This document shows, piece after piece, positions 18,040-26,639 of a stretch of 64,000 bases of DNA (positions are counted from its first letter, which is position 1; the number at the start of each line of letters is the position of its first letter). The DNA comes from an uncultured Cuneatibacter sp. (GTDB lineage: Bacteria > Bacillota > Clostridia > Lachnospirales > Lachnospiraceae), in assembly GCA_934234215.1 (NCBI GenBank), contig CAKQHB010000011.1, forward strand, positions 1 to 64,000, in the 5' to 3' direction. The position numbers and the translations under genes are program-made. Below the pieces are notes generated by a model. The model was given only the letters and a program-made list of their open reading frames with translations, was not told the origin of the DNA and did no database searches.

Positions 18040-18420
18040 ATGAATATGAATACTTTGCTCGAATCTTTTCTCCGGTCTCTTGGCGCAAGTCAGCGCTATG
18101 CCGGATATGATGACATTCTTGTGTGCCTGGAACTGGCACTTCAGGACGAAAATCGTCTTCTGCATCTGCAAAGACAGCTCTATCGCCCCACCGCAGTCTT
18201 CCAGCACACCAACATCTCATCGGTCAAGCGCAACATGGACACGCTCGTTTGGAGCTGCTGGCGCAAGCGCGATCCCCGCGTGTGGGACACGATCAGTGGT
18301 TGTCATTTAAAATCCTGCCCCACACTTGGAGAATTTCTGGAACTCAGCGTCTGTTATCTGAAAGAAAAAGCCATGCCTTATCTGGACTATGACTATTTTC
18401 AGGCGGGTCGCGCCAGCTAA
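18040..18420 (+). CDS. Stand-alone Spo0A C-terminal-domain-like protein
   Basis: A 126-residue protein whose first 80 residues follow the layout of the Spo0A DNA-binding domain: LRSLGASQRYAGYDDILVCL, then LYRPTAVFQHTNISSVKRNM in the place of the recognition helix, then DTLVWSCWR. No receiver domain precedes it. ATG 18040 has AGGAGGG 9 nt upstream. It could modulate Spo0A targets or be a phage- or element-derived regulator; no direct evidence. It converges on the aldo/keto reductase with only 4 nt between stops. Confidence 0.65.
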   Translation: MNMNTLLESFLRSLGASQRYAGYDDILVCLELALQDENRLLHLQRQLYRPTAVFQHTNISSVKRNMDTLVWSCWRKRDPRVWDTISGCHLKSCPTLGEFLELSVCYLKEKAMPYLDYDYFQAGRAS

Positions 18421-18424
18421 CCCA

Positions 18425-19453
18425 TTAAGAAACGGAGACTTCTCCCGCCAGTACCTGCTTGTAATCCTCATAATTTTTGCGAAGCAGCTCCGGCGTATTT
18501 AATTCATACGGACATTTTTTCTTACATGCGCCGCAATTTTTGCAGTTTTCGATCTTTTTCATCTCTGCCTGCATCGGCGGCTCCAGCCAGCGGGCAGACG
18601 GTGAGCGGCGCAGCATCAGAGACATTCTCGCACAGGTATTGATCTGAATTCCCGCCGGACACGGCATACAATAACCACAACCACGGCAGAATTCTCCCAC
18701 CAGCTCCGTCTTTTCTTTTTCGATAAATGCACGGATCTCCTCCGTCATCTTCGGCTCCTGCTCCATAAAGGACAGCCAGTCTTCCAGCTCTTTTTCCCGC
18801 TGAACGCCCCAAATCGGAAGAACCGAATCAAACTGCAGCATAAATGCCATCGCTGCCTTCGCATTTGTGATCAATCCGCCGGCAAGTCCCTTCATCGCAA
18901 TGAGTCCCATATTTGCCTCTTTGCACTTTGCTGCCAGCGCCTGCTCCCGCTCCGAAGACAGATAGCTGAACGGAAACTGCAGTGTCTCATACAATCCGGA
19001 CGCGATTGCCTCTTCCGCAACGCCAATCTGATGTGCTGTGATTCCAATGTGACGGATCTTTCCCTGCGCCTTTGCCTCTAACATACATTCATACATGCCT
19101 GTGCCATCTCCCGGTGCATACACCTGCGAAGCGCAGTGAAACTGATAGATGTCCAGATAATCGGTCTGCAGCATTTCCAGAGACTTGTTCAGATCTGCCC
19201 AAAACTTCTCTGGTGTCTTCGCCTGTGTCTTGGACGCCAGATAAACCTGATCCCGCATTTCGGAAAAAGCTACGCCCAGCTTCTGCTCACTGTCGCTGTA
19301 GGCTCTGGCGGTGTCAAAAAAGCGCATTCCGCCCTCATAGGCTCTGCGCAGCAGACAGACTGCCTGCTCCAGATTTACGCGCTGTACCGGCAATGCTCCA
19401 AATGCATTCTGCGGTACTGTGATCCCGGTACTTCCCAATGTAATCTCTCTCAT
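18425..19453 (-). CDS. Aldo/keto reductase with C-terminal 4Fe-4S ferredoxin domain
   Basis: The 342-residue protein has the AKR barrel in the first 245 residues: RFFDTARAYSDSEQKLG with catalytic Asp/Tyr, and the cofactor region near FLSYLSSEREQA. The C-terminal part carries CRGCGYCMPCPAGI and CKNCGACKKKCPYEL, two cysteine clusters suited to iron-sulfur centres. Fused AKR-ferredoxin proteins are common in anaerobes and probably reduce a carbonyl substrate with electrons from ferredoxin or NAD(P)H. The substrate is unknown. Monocistronic. Confidence 0.88.
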   Translation of the reverse strand: MREITLGSTGITVPQNAFGALPVQRVNLEQAVCLLRRAYEGGMRFFDTARAYSDSEQKLGVAFSEMRDQVYLASKTQAKTPEKFWADLNKSLEMLQTDYLDIYQFHCASQVYAPGDGTGMYECMLEAKAQGKIRHIGITAHQIGVAEEAIASGLYETLQFPFSYLSSEREQALAAKCKEANMGLIAMKGLAGGLITNAKAAMAFMLQFDSVLPIWGVQREKELEDWLSFMEQEPKMTEEIRAFIEKEKTELVGEFCRGCGYCMPCPAGIQINTCARMSLMLRRSPSARWLEPPMQAEMKKIENCKNCGACKKKCPYELNTPELLRKNYEDYKQVLAGEVSVS

Positions 19454-19630
19454 GATTTCTCATCCTTTCTGTGATTCTTTTTCCTGCCTCTGTGGCGGAA
19501 TTGTCATATTTTTCATGGTTCCTGTCGGTCTTGTTTCTTGTGCTGCTTCTCTCTTCTCGTTATAATTCTATCATAGTCAGAGTTTTTTCTGGCTGTTTTT
19601 TTAGAATTTTTCAGAAAGTGAGTCGCTGCC

Positions 19631-21019
19631 ATGAATTTATTTTCTGCGCGTCGCGCACGGAGAGAACGCTCCCCGTATGAATCCTCTTTTTATCCGCAGA
19701 TCACGCATCTGGTCATCCCCATCATCCTGCAAAATCTGCTCAATGCTGCCGTCAGCTCTGCGGACGTCGTCATGCTGAACTATGTGGGACAATCCTCTCT
19801 GTCTGCCGTCTCACTGGCATCCCAATATGCCACCGTTCTGCAGATGGTCTTTTACGGAATCGGCAGCGGTGCGACGATGCTTTGCGCACAATATTACGGC
19901 AAGGGTGACCGTCGTGCCATCGAGATCGTGGAGGGGATTGCCCTGCGATTTTCGATGCTCACTGCGTTGGTATTCGCCGCCTGTGCTGCCCTGATTCCAC
20001 AGCTGATGATGCGGCTTTTCACCACTGATCCGGAGCTGATCTCTATTGGTGTCTCCTATCTGCGCTTTATCAGCGTCAGCTATCTGTGCTGGAGCATTTC
20101 CGAAGTCTATCTGTCGATTCTGCGCAGCACCAGTCAGGTCGCCATGAGTACCGCACTGAATATGCTGGCATTCTTACTGAATGTCCTGCTAAATGCCGTC
20201 TTTATCTTCGGACTCTGCGGTGCTCCGAAGCTGGGGGCAATGGGTGTTGCTATCGCGACCTCCATCTCCCGCCTCGTTCAGCTCATCGCCTGCCTGATCG
20301 TGTCTGCCTCCGGCAAATTCATTCGACTGGACTTCCGCTTCCTGTTCCGCAAGAGCAAGCTCCTGTTTCAGGACTTCCTTCAGATGTCTGTGCCCGCCCT
20401 CGCCAATGACGTCATCTGGTCTGTCGCATTTTCTATGTACTCCGTCATCATCGGACACATGGGAAGTGATGCTGTCGCAGCCAATGCCATCGTCGTTGTT
20501 GTCCGCAACTTTGGCACGACTCTGAGCTTCGGCTTCGCCAGCGCAGGCGGACTGCTTCTCGGACAGGTCATCGGCAAAAACAATCTCGAAGAAGCTGAGG
20601 TCTATGCCCGCAAGCTTGTGTGGCTCACAGTCATCACCGGACTCATCGGCGGCGTTGTGATCCTCATCGCCTCTCCGTTTATCCTGACAAATGTTTCTCT
20701 GACGGAACAGGCAAGATACTACCTGAAATACATGCTTTTTATCAACTCCTACTATGTCATGGGACAGGCTGTCAACACAACCCTGATCTGCGGTGTCTTC
20801 CGCGCAGGCGGCGACAGCCGGTTCGGATTCATCTGCGACACCATCGACATGTGGTGCTACGCCGTTCCGCTGGGATTCCTCGCAGCATTCATATTCAAGC
20901 TGCCGTTCCTGTGGGTGTACTTCCTGCTGTGCACGGATGAATTCGTGAAATGGCCGTGGGTGATTGCACGGTATCGGAAGAAGCTGTGGCTGAAGAATAT
21001 TACGAGGGAGAATGTGTGA
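19631..21019 (+). CDS. MATE-family multidrug/toxin efflux transporter
   Basis: The 462-residue membrane protein has about 12 hydrophobic segments arranged in two related halves. Features include an N-terminal THLVIPIILQNLLNAAVSSA, in the place of the MATE first helix, and GAPKLGAMGVAIATSISR, a motif common in the family. It probably exchanges Na+ or H+ for cationic compounds. ATG 19631 is chosen as the first Met before the membrane domain; the ribosome site AAAGTGAG is modest. Substrate not predictable. Confidence 0.9.
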   Translation: MNLFSARRARRERSPYESSFYPQITHLVIPIILQNLLNAAVSSADVVMLNYVGQSSLSAVSLASQYATVLQMVFYGIGSGATMLCAQYYGKGDRRAIEIVEGIALRFSMLTALVFAACAALIPQLMMRLFTTDPELISIGVSYLRFISVSYLCWSISEVYLSILRSTSQVAMSTALNMLAFLLNVLLNAVFIFGLCGAPKLGAMGVAIATSISRLVQLIACLIVSASGKFIRLDFRFLFRKSKLLFQDFLQMSVPALANDVIWSVAFSMYSVIIGHMGSDAVAANAIVVVVRNFGTTLSFGFASAGGLLLGQVIGKNNLEEAEVYARKLVWLTVITGLIGGVVILIASPFILTNVSLTEQARYYLKYMLFINSYYVMGQAVNTTLICGVFRAGGDSRFGFICDTIDMWCYAVPLGFLAAFIFKLPFLWVYFLLCTDEFVKWPWVIARYRKKLWLKNITRENV

Positions 21020-21135
21020 GATTTGCTCCAAATATCGTCAAGTAAGTCGCCGGCTGGATGATGGGCTCTATAACGAGCTGCGTTCTGTGAAACGCCCGGC
21101 GGTATTGGTGTTTTTTTGCGAATTTTGAGCTGAGA

Positions 21136-21307
21136 GAAATCAGAAGACGGCAGGATAGAATCGCATTGTGAGGATTCCGCAGCGCAGTGCTGGCATTTTC
21201 GCTGACGCGCGACTGTTTGAGGTACGAGTTTCGCGCGTCAGCGGATTAAAAATGCCGGTGCTGTGCCGGAACCGGAGCACGCGATTGTAGCCTGTCGTCT
21301 TCGATTT
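21136..21307. repeat. Large imperfect fold-back (about 172 bp) in the 313 bp gap after the MATE gene
   Basis: Left arm GAAATCAGAAGACGGCAGG (21136 on) pairs with CCTGTCGTCTTCGATTTC ending at 21307. An inner pair follows: GCTGACGCGCGA against TCGCGCGTCAGC, plus GGCATTTT against AAAATGCC, leaving a small loop near 21220-21235. There is no open frame, so it is either a structured RNA or a miniature mobile repeat. The rest of the 21020-21332 gap shows nothing I recognise. Confidence 0.65.
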
Positions 21308-21332
21308 CTTATTGCACATTATTCGCTGGTGT

Positions 21333-21662
21333 TTACTGCTCCGGCACGACTCCCAGGAATTTCAGCACTGCATCGCTATTATTCACCAGGGAATGGCTAT
21401 GTCCCTTCGGACAGTAATGGCAGTTTCCTGCCTCCACTGCTTCTTCGCCGCCCTCGACTTTTACGATGCCTTTGCCTTCGAGGATGTAGATGATCTCGCT
21501 GTTTGTCTCATGCAGGTGCATACCGATGGACGCGCCGGGTTCCAATTCGCCGTAGATGATGCGGTTCGTTCCGTCAAAAAACATTTTTGCATTAAGGCTC
21601 TTTTCTCCGCCTTTGAAATTCGGGAATTCCTGCAGTTCCTGTTCGTTGAAATTAATAATCAT
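21333..21662 (-). CDS. Small cupin-domain protein
   Basis: 109 residues forming one cupin_2 barrel: motif 1 GASIGMHLHETNSEIIYILEGKG and motif 2 near GNCHYCPKGHSHSLVN, with metal-binding His residues in both. Such proteins may be isomerases, dioxygenases or sensors; no function can be assigned. ATG 21662 follows AAAGGAATC. It lies 83 nt downstream of the AAC(3)-like gene on the same strand and is probably cotranscribed with it. Confidence 0.82.
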   Translation of the reverse strand: MIINFNEQELQEFPNFKGGEKSLNAKMFFDGTNRIIYGELEPGASIGMHLHETNSEIIYILEGKGIVKVEGGEEAVEAGNCHYCPKGHSHSLVNNSDAVLKFLGVVPEQ

Positions 21663-21745
21663 AATGATTCCTTTCCGGGCGTGAAAATGCCCTGTGTTTT
21701 CTGTTTTTTTCTTTGCTTTTTGTTACTCTTGAGGTCAGATTTGAT

Positions 21746-22546
21746 TCATTTCGAGGATCCCGTGAGTTCTGCCCAGCGTTCTTTCGGAATGGACGGACTC
21801 GTGATCAGACATTCCGGATCGGGTGCCAGCACATGTCTTGTGACCTCAAAGATTTTCTGAGCATCGCAAAGGATGCAATCTGCTGCGCCAAAACGGACTT
21901 TTTTCGCTGCGCCGCAATCGTAAAATGCCTGTTCCAGCTTTACGAAATCCTCCGAAATATGCGGCTGATCGGGATTGTAATGCTTGCGCACCCAAACTTG
22001 CTTCAGACTGCCGTTTTTCTGCTTGATAAAGAGCTTGGCAGGCTTTGCGGACAGGCGATTTGGAACATTCAGCACTTCCTCCACGCCATGAATAAAGGTG
22101 TTGCGCTCATGTCCGACACCGACTAACAGAATCTTTCCGTGTCGGCTGCGCAGTCGGTCGTAACATCCGCCGGGTGTACAGGGCGTGTTGCAATTTTCTT
22201 CTCCTGCTAGATATTCCTCCGCGTCCTTTCCATAACCAGCCATGCTATGGGTTGGATGCAGCGAGCGGATCACCCCCGAACGCTTTCGAAACAGATTTGG
22301 CAAAATGCCCACGCAAGCCTCCTGCGTTTCCGGATCATACACGGGATTGTCCGCGTTAATGCTCGCCCACGTGTGGGTCGGCAGCAGCAAAAGTCCATCC
22401 GAAAAATATTCCATCAGCGCATCCAATACGGTATCTGCACCGCCATCGACTTCTCCAATGGCTTTCATAGAAGAATGCATCAACAGCGTGTCATCCGGGC
22501 GCAAGCCCATTTCCGACAGCTGTGTCTGTAACTCTTTTTTTGTCAT
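21746..22546 (-). CDS. Aminoglycoside N(3)-acetyltransferase family protein
   Basis: 266 residues from ATG 22546, which follows AAAGAGGAAACC; the frame extends to 22606 but without a ribosome site. It has the AAC(3) hallmarks LLMHSSMKAIG near the N-terminus, the TWAS loop (TSMSGRT-like region replaced by THTWASINADNPV) and the conserved PTHSMAGYG. Many chromosomal members (YokD/FrbF-like) do not confer resistance and may acetylate other amines. Cotranscribed with the cupin gene; divergent from the GH3 gene. Confidence 0.85.
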   Translation of the reverse strand: MTKKELQTQLSEMGLRPDDTLLMHSSMKAIGEVDGGADTVLDALMEYFSDGLLLLPTHTWASINADNPVYDPETQEACVGILPNLFRKRSGVIRSLHPTHSMAGYGKDAEEYLAGEENCNTPCTPGGCYDRLRSRHGKILLVGVGHERNTFIHGVEEVLNVPNRLSAKPAKLFIKQKNGSLKQVWVRKHYNPDQPHISEDFVKLEQAFYDCGAAKKVRFGAADCILCDAQKIFEVTRHVLAPDPECLITSPSIPKERWAELTGSSK

Positions 22547-22669
22547 GGTTTCCTCTTTCCGAAGCGCATATTTTGTTCTATCAGCATAGCGCAAAACAGG
22601 CTCCAAGTTCTGCTTTTATTGTAACGCAAACCAATTTTCCAGACAACTCAGAAAACCGGAAAAAGCAAA

Positions 22670-22698
22670 TTGATTTCCGACCTTTCCTGCTGTACAAT
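22670..22698 (+). promoter_or_regulatory. SigA-type promoter of the GH3 gene
   Basis: TTGATT (22670-22675), 17 bp spacer, TACAAT (22693-22698), about 100 bp before the GH3 start. Confidence 0.6.
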
Positions 22699-22800
22699 CA
22701 TCTTAGAATGTTAATTTTTTTACGGAGCGCGAGTTTACAGCAGACCGGAAATCGTAAGCACGATTTTCGCCGCGCAACGCGCTCTGGAATGGGGGTTTTT

Positions 22801-25179
22801 ATGCCAGTTTCTGAAGCAGATCGCGCCCGTCACGAAAGACGGCGAAGACAACAGGCGGGCTGGGAGCGTTTTCGCTACATGCCCTGCACACCTATGGGTG
22901 AAGATGGACGACGCATCACAGCCAGTGACAAGCATATTGAGCTGTCAAGACAGGCTGCCACGGAGGGCATGGTCCTTCTGAAAAATGAGGGCGGGCTTTT
23001 GCCGTTTGCCAGCGGCACAAAGCTTGCCGTCTTTGGAAAAGGACAGGTGGATTATGTGCGCGGCGGTGGCGGCAGCGGCGATGTTACGACATCTTACACC
23101 CGCTCGATTCTGCAGGGATTGCAGATCAAAGAATCTGAGGGAAAGCTGGAACTGTTTCCGGCGCTCTCCTCTTTTTACGAAGAAAATGTCGCTGCGCAAT
23201 ATGCTTCCGGCGCTGAGATCGGTCTGACCGCAGAGCCGGAGATTCCGGAACATCTGATTTCCGATGCAGCTGCTTTTACGGACACGGCGCTCATCACAAT
23301 CTGCCGCTTTTCCGGCGAGGGATGGGATCGCAAAGGCATTCCCGGCGACGGCGATTTTTATCTGACCGCTGCAGAGGATGCAATGGTAAAGTCCGTTGTT
23401 GCAAACTTTGCGCATGTCGCAGTCGTTTTGAATGTGGGCGGCATGGTGGATACGTCCTGGTTTTATGACAATGACCGCATTCCCAGCGTGCTGCTGGCAT
23501 GGCAGGCGGGCATCGAGGGCGGTCTGGCAACCGCTGATCTGCTCTGCGGCGATGCCACACCTTCCGGCAAGCTGACGGACACCTTTGCGAAAAGCTTTGA
23601 CGACTATCCTTCCAGCGCAACCTTCAACGAATCCGAAGATTACGTAGATTATCTGGAAGACATTTATGTGGGCTATCGATATTTTGAGACTATTCCCGGC
23701 GCTGCTGCCCGGGTCAATTATCCGTTCGGTTACGGACTTTCTTATACCACATTTGCGATTACCGAGCAGACGCTTAGTCTGTTCCACGACACGGTAGAAA
23801 TGTCCGCCCTTGTCACAAATACCGGGCATTTTTCCGGAAAAGAAGTGCTGCAGGCATACTACAGCGCTCCACAGGGAAAGCTGGGCAAGCCCGCAAAGGT
23901 GCTGGCTGCCTTCCACAAGACTGCGCTGCTTGCTCCCGGCGAATCCGAGCGGATCGTTCTCACTTTCCCGGTGACGCAGATGGCAAGTTACGACGATCTC
24001 GGCGCGATTACTGCCTCTTCTTACATTCTGGAAAAGGGCAACTACCACTTCTATCTTGGAACCAGCGTGCGGGATGTGCATGCATTTTCCGACACATGGG
24101 ATTTGGCAGAAGACTGGATCGTACAGACGCTGCGGCGCCGCGTTGCTCCGACGCAGTTGAAAAAGCGTATGCGTTCCGACGGCACATTTGAGGAACTGCC
24201 CACGGCACCGCAGGAAGCGCCTCATTATGAACCGGAAAACTTTCTCGAAGTTCCCCGTTACGCATTTGCCGTACCGCGTCAGGAGCTTCACAATGCGGTT
24301 TATCTTGCAGACGTTCTCGAAGGACGCATTTCGGCACATGATTTTGTTCAAAAATTGCCCGACACGGTACTTCTGGAACTCATGAGCGGCCGTCCAAATC
24401 ACGGTGTTTCCAATACATACGGCTTCGGCGACATTGAGGAATACGGCATTCCGCCGATCATGACTGCGGACGGTCCTGCCGGACTTCGCATCCTGCCCGC
24501 CTGCAAAGTCACCGCAACGGCATGGCCTTGCGCCACGATGCTTGCCTGCTCATGGAATCCGGACCTCGTCTTTCAGGTCGGCGCTGCTGCTGCCCGCGAA
24601 TTAAAAGAAAACGGCATCGGCATCTGGCTGGCTCCTGCCATGAACATTCACCGCTCTCCGCTGTGCGGTCGTAACTTTGAATATTATTCCGAAGACCCGC
24701 TCATTTCCGGAAAGATTGGCGCTGCCATGTGCAACGGCATTCAGTCCGAAAAAATTGCTGCCTGCGTCAAGCATTTCTGCTGCAATAACAAAGAGACGAA
24801 CCGCAAGCGCTCCGATTCCCGCGTTTCCGAGCGTGCGCTTCGCGAAATTTATCTGAAGCAGTTTGAGATTGCTGTGCGCGAATCTCAGCCCTGGACGCTC
24901 ATGACAAGCTACAACCTCGTCAACGGCGCATACCCGTCCACCCGCAAAGATCTCATGCAAGGAATCCTTCGGGAAGAGTGGGGCTTTGAGGGCGTTGCCA
25001 TGACCGACTGGTGGAACGAAGCAAAACAGGATCTCGAAATTCTCGCCGGAAACGATGTCAAAATGCCCGTTGGATACCCGGAAGCAATGCTGGCGGCATT
25101 GCAGGAAGAACGAATCACGAGAGAGGCGCTGGAGAGGAATGCAACGAGGCTGGTGGAGTTGTTCCTGCGGCTGGCGTGA
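22801..25179 (+). CDS. Glycoside hydrolase family 3 protein (beta-glucosidase-like) with swapped domain order
   Basis: A cytoplasmic 792-residue enzyme, no signal peptide. The order is inverted from the common one: first the alpha/beta sandwich GH3 C-domain (about 45-330, with KNEGGLLPFASGTKLAVFGKG and SGKLTDTF), then a fibronectin III-like domain (about 330-430), then the TIM-barrel catalytic domain (about 500-790, with TADGPAGLR, GRNFEYYSEDPLISG and AACVKHF). The nucleophile is predicted at Asp736 in VAMTDWW. ATG 22801 follows a GGGGG site; upstream in-frame Mets lack one and precede the promoter. Likely hydrolyses beta-glucosides or beta-xylosides. Confidence 0.92.
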   Translation: MPVSEADRARHERRRRQQAGWERFRYMPCTPMGEDGRRITASDKHIELSRQAATEGMVLLKNEGGLLPFASGTKLAVFGKGQVDYVRGGGGSGDVTTSYTRSILQGLQIKESEGKLELFPALSSFYEENVAAQYASGAEIGLTAEPEIPEHLISDAAAFTDTALITICRFSGEGWDRKGIPGDGDFYLTAAEDAMVKSVVANFAHVAVVLNVGGMVDTSWFYDNDRIPSVLLAWQAGIEGGLATADLLCGDATPSGKLTDTFAKSFDDYPSSATFNESEDYVDYLEDIYVGYRYFETIPGAAARVNYPFGYGLSYTTFAITEQTLSLFHDTVEMSALVTNTGHFSGKEVLQAYYSAPQGKLGKPAKVLAAFHKTALLAPGESERIVLTFPVTQMASYDDLGAITASSYILEKGNYHFYLGTSVRDVHAFSDTWDLAEDWIVQTLRRRVAPTQLKKRMRSDGTFEELPTAPQEAPHYEPENFLEVPRYAFAVPRQELHNAVYLADVLEGRISAHDFVQKLPDTVLLELMSGRPNHGVSNTYGFGDIEEYGIPPIMTADGPAGLRILPACKVTATAWPCATMLACSWNPDLVFQVGAAAARELKENGIGIWLAPAMNIHRSPLCGRNFEYYSEDPLISGKIGAAMCNGIQSEKIAACVKHFCCNNKETNRKRSDSRVSERALREIYLKQFEIAVRESQPWTLMTSYNLVNGAYPSTRKDLMQGILREEWGFEGVAMTDWWNEAKQDLEILAGNDVKMPVGYPEAMLAALQEERITREALERNATRLVELFLRLA

Positions 25180-25213
25180 TTTCTTGTTTTCTCATGAAAA
25201 GTAAGTGATTGAC

Positions 25214-25285
25214 AGAAGCCGGTCCTTACCAATCGAAAAGCTCGCATACGCGGGGCGCTTTTCTTATTGGTAAGGACCGGCTTCT
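25214..25285. repeat. Hairpin repeat, copy E
   Basis: A perfect 20 bp stem (AGAAGCCGGTCCTTACCAAT at 25214-25233 with 25266-25285) carries the apical module 25234-25265. In this copy the module's own helix changed on both sides: GAAAAGC pairs with GCTTTTC, where other copies have GCAAAAC with GTTTTGC. It lies between the convergent GH3 gene and the Cys-motif gene. Confidence 0.8.
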
Positions 25286-25308
25286 ACTTCGACTTTCTTT
25301 CTAAGAAA

Positions 25309-25343
25309 CACGCCCCGCGTATGCGAGTTTTGCGATTGGTGTT
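25309..25343. repeat. Hairpin repeat, copy F (truncated)
   Basis: CACGCCCCGCGTATGCGAG followed by TTTTGCGATTGGTGTT matches the apical module and right arm of the family, but the left arm is missing. Confidence 0.7.
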
Positions 25344-25369
25344 ACACTCAGGTTTTTCTGCGCAAGAAA

Positions 25370-25891
25370 CTAGAGTTTCGCTAATGCGGTCACGCACTTT
25401 GCAAACATCTCGCCGCCCATATTCAGATACGGATCGTAAGCTTCCGGCTCCCAGTCTTCCGCCAACACGAAAAGGACTGCTTCCAGATATCTTGCAAGCG
25501 GCTCCGTCTCTTCCGGCGCTGCACCCTGTTTCTGCATCCGATCTGCCAATACACCGATCCGCTCTGCCAGACAGACCAGCGCCGTCTTTCTGCCGCGGAC
25601 AGACTCCTCTGCCTCATACATGCGGTTCATATCATAATCATCGGTGTTGCCGCATTTTGACATGCAGGTTGCGCAGCCCGGCGCTACCTCATTCTTCTCC
25701 GCGCGCACCCGCAGGCGATAATTCACCAACTGCTCCTCGTCAAAACCTTCGTCCCGATTCAGAAAAGCCAATGTCTTAATAAACACCTGATCCGTATTCT
25801 CTGTGCGCGGGTTGCTGGAGCACGCCCGCGCCAGACCGATCAGACCGCCAAACAAACGATCCCGCTGCTTCCAAACTTCCATCTGATTCAT
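25370..25891 (-). CDS. Conserved-type protein with a CxxCxxxC motif, function unknown
   Basis: A 173-residue helical protein, no signal peptide. The central segment PGCATCMSKCGNTDDYDMNR could bind iron-sulfur or zinc; the rest has no motif I know. ATG 25891 is set by GAGGAGG 9 nt upstream; the open frame continues to 26221 only because it runs through hairpin copy G. It lies downstream of a flavodoxin operon but is separated from it by a terminator and a hairpin repeat, so it is probably its own unit. A redox or metal role is a guess from the cysteines and neighbourhood. Confidence 0.68.
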   Translation of the reverse strand: MNQMEVWKQRDRLFGGLIGLARACSSNPRTENTDQVFIKTLAFLNRDEGFDEEQLVNYRLRVRAEKNEVAPGCATCMSKCGNTDDYDMNRMYEAEESVRGRKTALVCLAERIGVLADRMQKQGAAPEETEPLARYLEAVLFVLAEDWEPEAYDPYLNMGGEMFAKCVTALAKL

Positions 25892-25948
25892 TGTAAAACC
25901 TCCTCGTAAATGTTTGTAATATCTTGTAATGTTATCGCAAGTCGGCAT

Positions 25949-26006
25949 GTCAATCACCAATCGCAAAACTCGCATACGCGGGGCGTTTTGCTTATTGGTG
26001 ATCGAC
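25949..26006. repeat. Hairpin repeat, copy G
   Basis: GTCAATCACCAAT (25949-25961) pairs with ATTGGTGATCGAC (25994-26006), one mismatch, around the module 25962-25993 (GCAAAACTCGCATACGCGG then GGCGTTTTGC). It sits about 60 bp upstream of the Cys-motif gene start, so it lies in or next to that gene's promoter. Confidence 0.78.
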
Positions 26007-26140
26007 AAAGCCGTCCTCCTGATATCCAATATCCCAACAAACTTTTCCTTTATGCCTTCTGCATTTTTCTGCTGTCGCGAAATTTGTCTGCTGCATTGAC
26101 GGTAGGGGATGTAGCAAATATCATTTCCCGATAACAGAAA

Positions 26141-26172
26141 AATGCCCTCACAGCATTCGCCATGAGAGCATT
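26141..26172 (-). terminator. Terminator of the flavodoxin operon
   Basis: AATGCCCTCA (26141-26150) pairs with TGAGAGCATT (26163-26172). On the minus strand the stem is followed by TTTCTG. It is 19 nt past the flavodoxin stop. Confidence 0.6.
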
Positions 26173-26190
26173 CTACCTGAATTTCTTTCT

Positions 26191-26613
26191 TTATGCAACT
26201 GCTTCTCCCAGTGCCTGACAAGCGTTCAGTCCATCATCATCGGGAGTGTCGTTACAGATTACGCTGTCGCAAGCCAGTACAGCGCCAGCTTCCTTGCACT
26301 CGTCTTCCCAGGTGCGCATCCACTCGCCGTCGCCCCAGCCGTAAGAACCGAACAGGGCGATCTTTTTGCCAGCCAGCTTTGCCTTGCAGTCATCGAACAT
26401 CGGGCGAAACTCGCTCTCTTCCAGCTCTTCGCCACCCATTGCAGGGCATCCGAATGCGATTGCATCGTATGCATCCATTTGATCTGCACCGAAGCTGTCA
26501 GGAGTTGCTACCATTACTTCTGCTCCCTTGCCCTTTGCGCCGTCTGCAACTGCGTTTGCCATTGCCTCTGTATTGCCAGTGCCGCTCCAAAATACAACTG
26601 CTACTTTACTCAT
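26191..26613 (-). CDS. Flavodoxin
   Basis: A short-chain flavodoxin of 140 residues, an FMN electron carrier that often replaces ferredoxin when iron is scarce. The FMN phosphate loop is WSGTGNTEAMA near the N-terminus, the 50s-type loop is GCPAMGGEEL, and SYGWGDGEWMRTWEDECKEAGA matches the flavodoxin C-terminal half. ATG 26613 follows GGAGGAAAACACG. Last gene of an operon with DUF3793 and DUF2325 proteins, a grouping I associate with iron handling in Clostridia. Confidence 0.93.
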   Translation of the reverse strand: MSKVAVVFWSGTGNTEAMANAVADGAKGKGAEVMVATPDSFGADQMDAYDAIAFGCPAMGGEELEESEFRPMFDDCKAKLAGKKIALFGSYGWGDGEWMRTWEDECKEAGAVLACDSVICNDTPDDDGLNACQALGEAVA

Positions 26614-26639
26614 CGTGTTTTCCTCCATATGATACTTTT

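Noticed and set aside
22945..24402. 485-codon minus-strand frame
   Set aside because: Antisense of the GH3 gene; GH3 motifs are read clearly on the + strand.
25892..26221. N-terminal extension of the CxxCxxxC protein to 26221
   Set aside because: It reads through hairpin copy G and ignores the strong ribosome site before ATG 25891.
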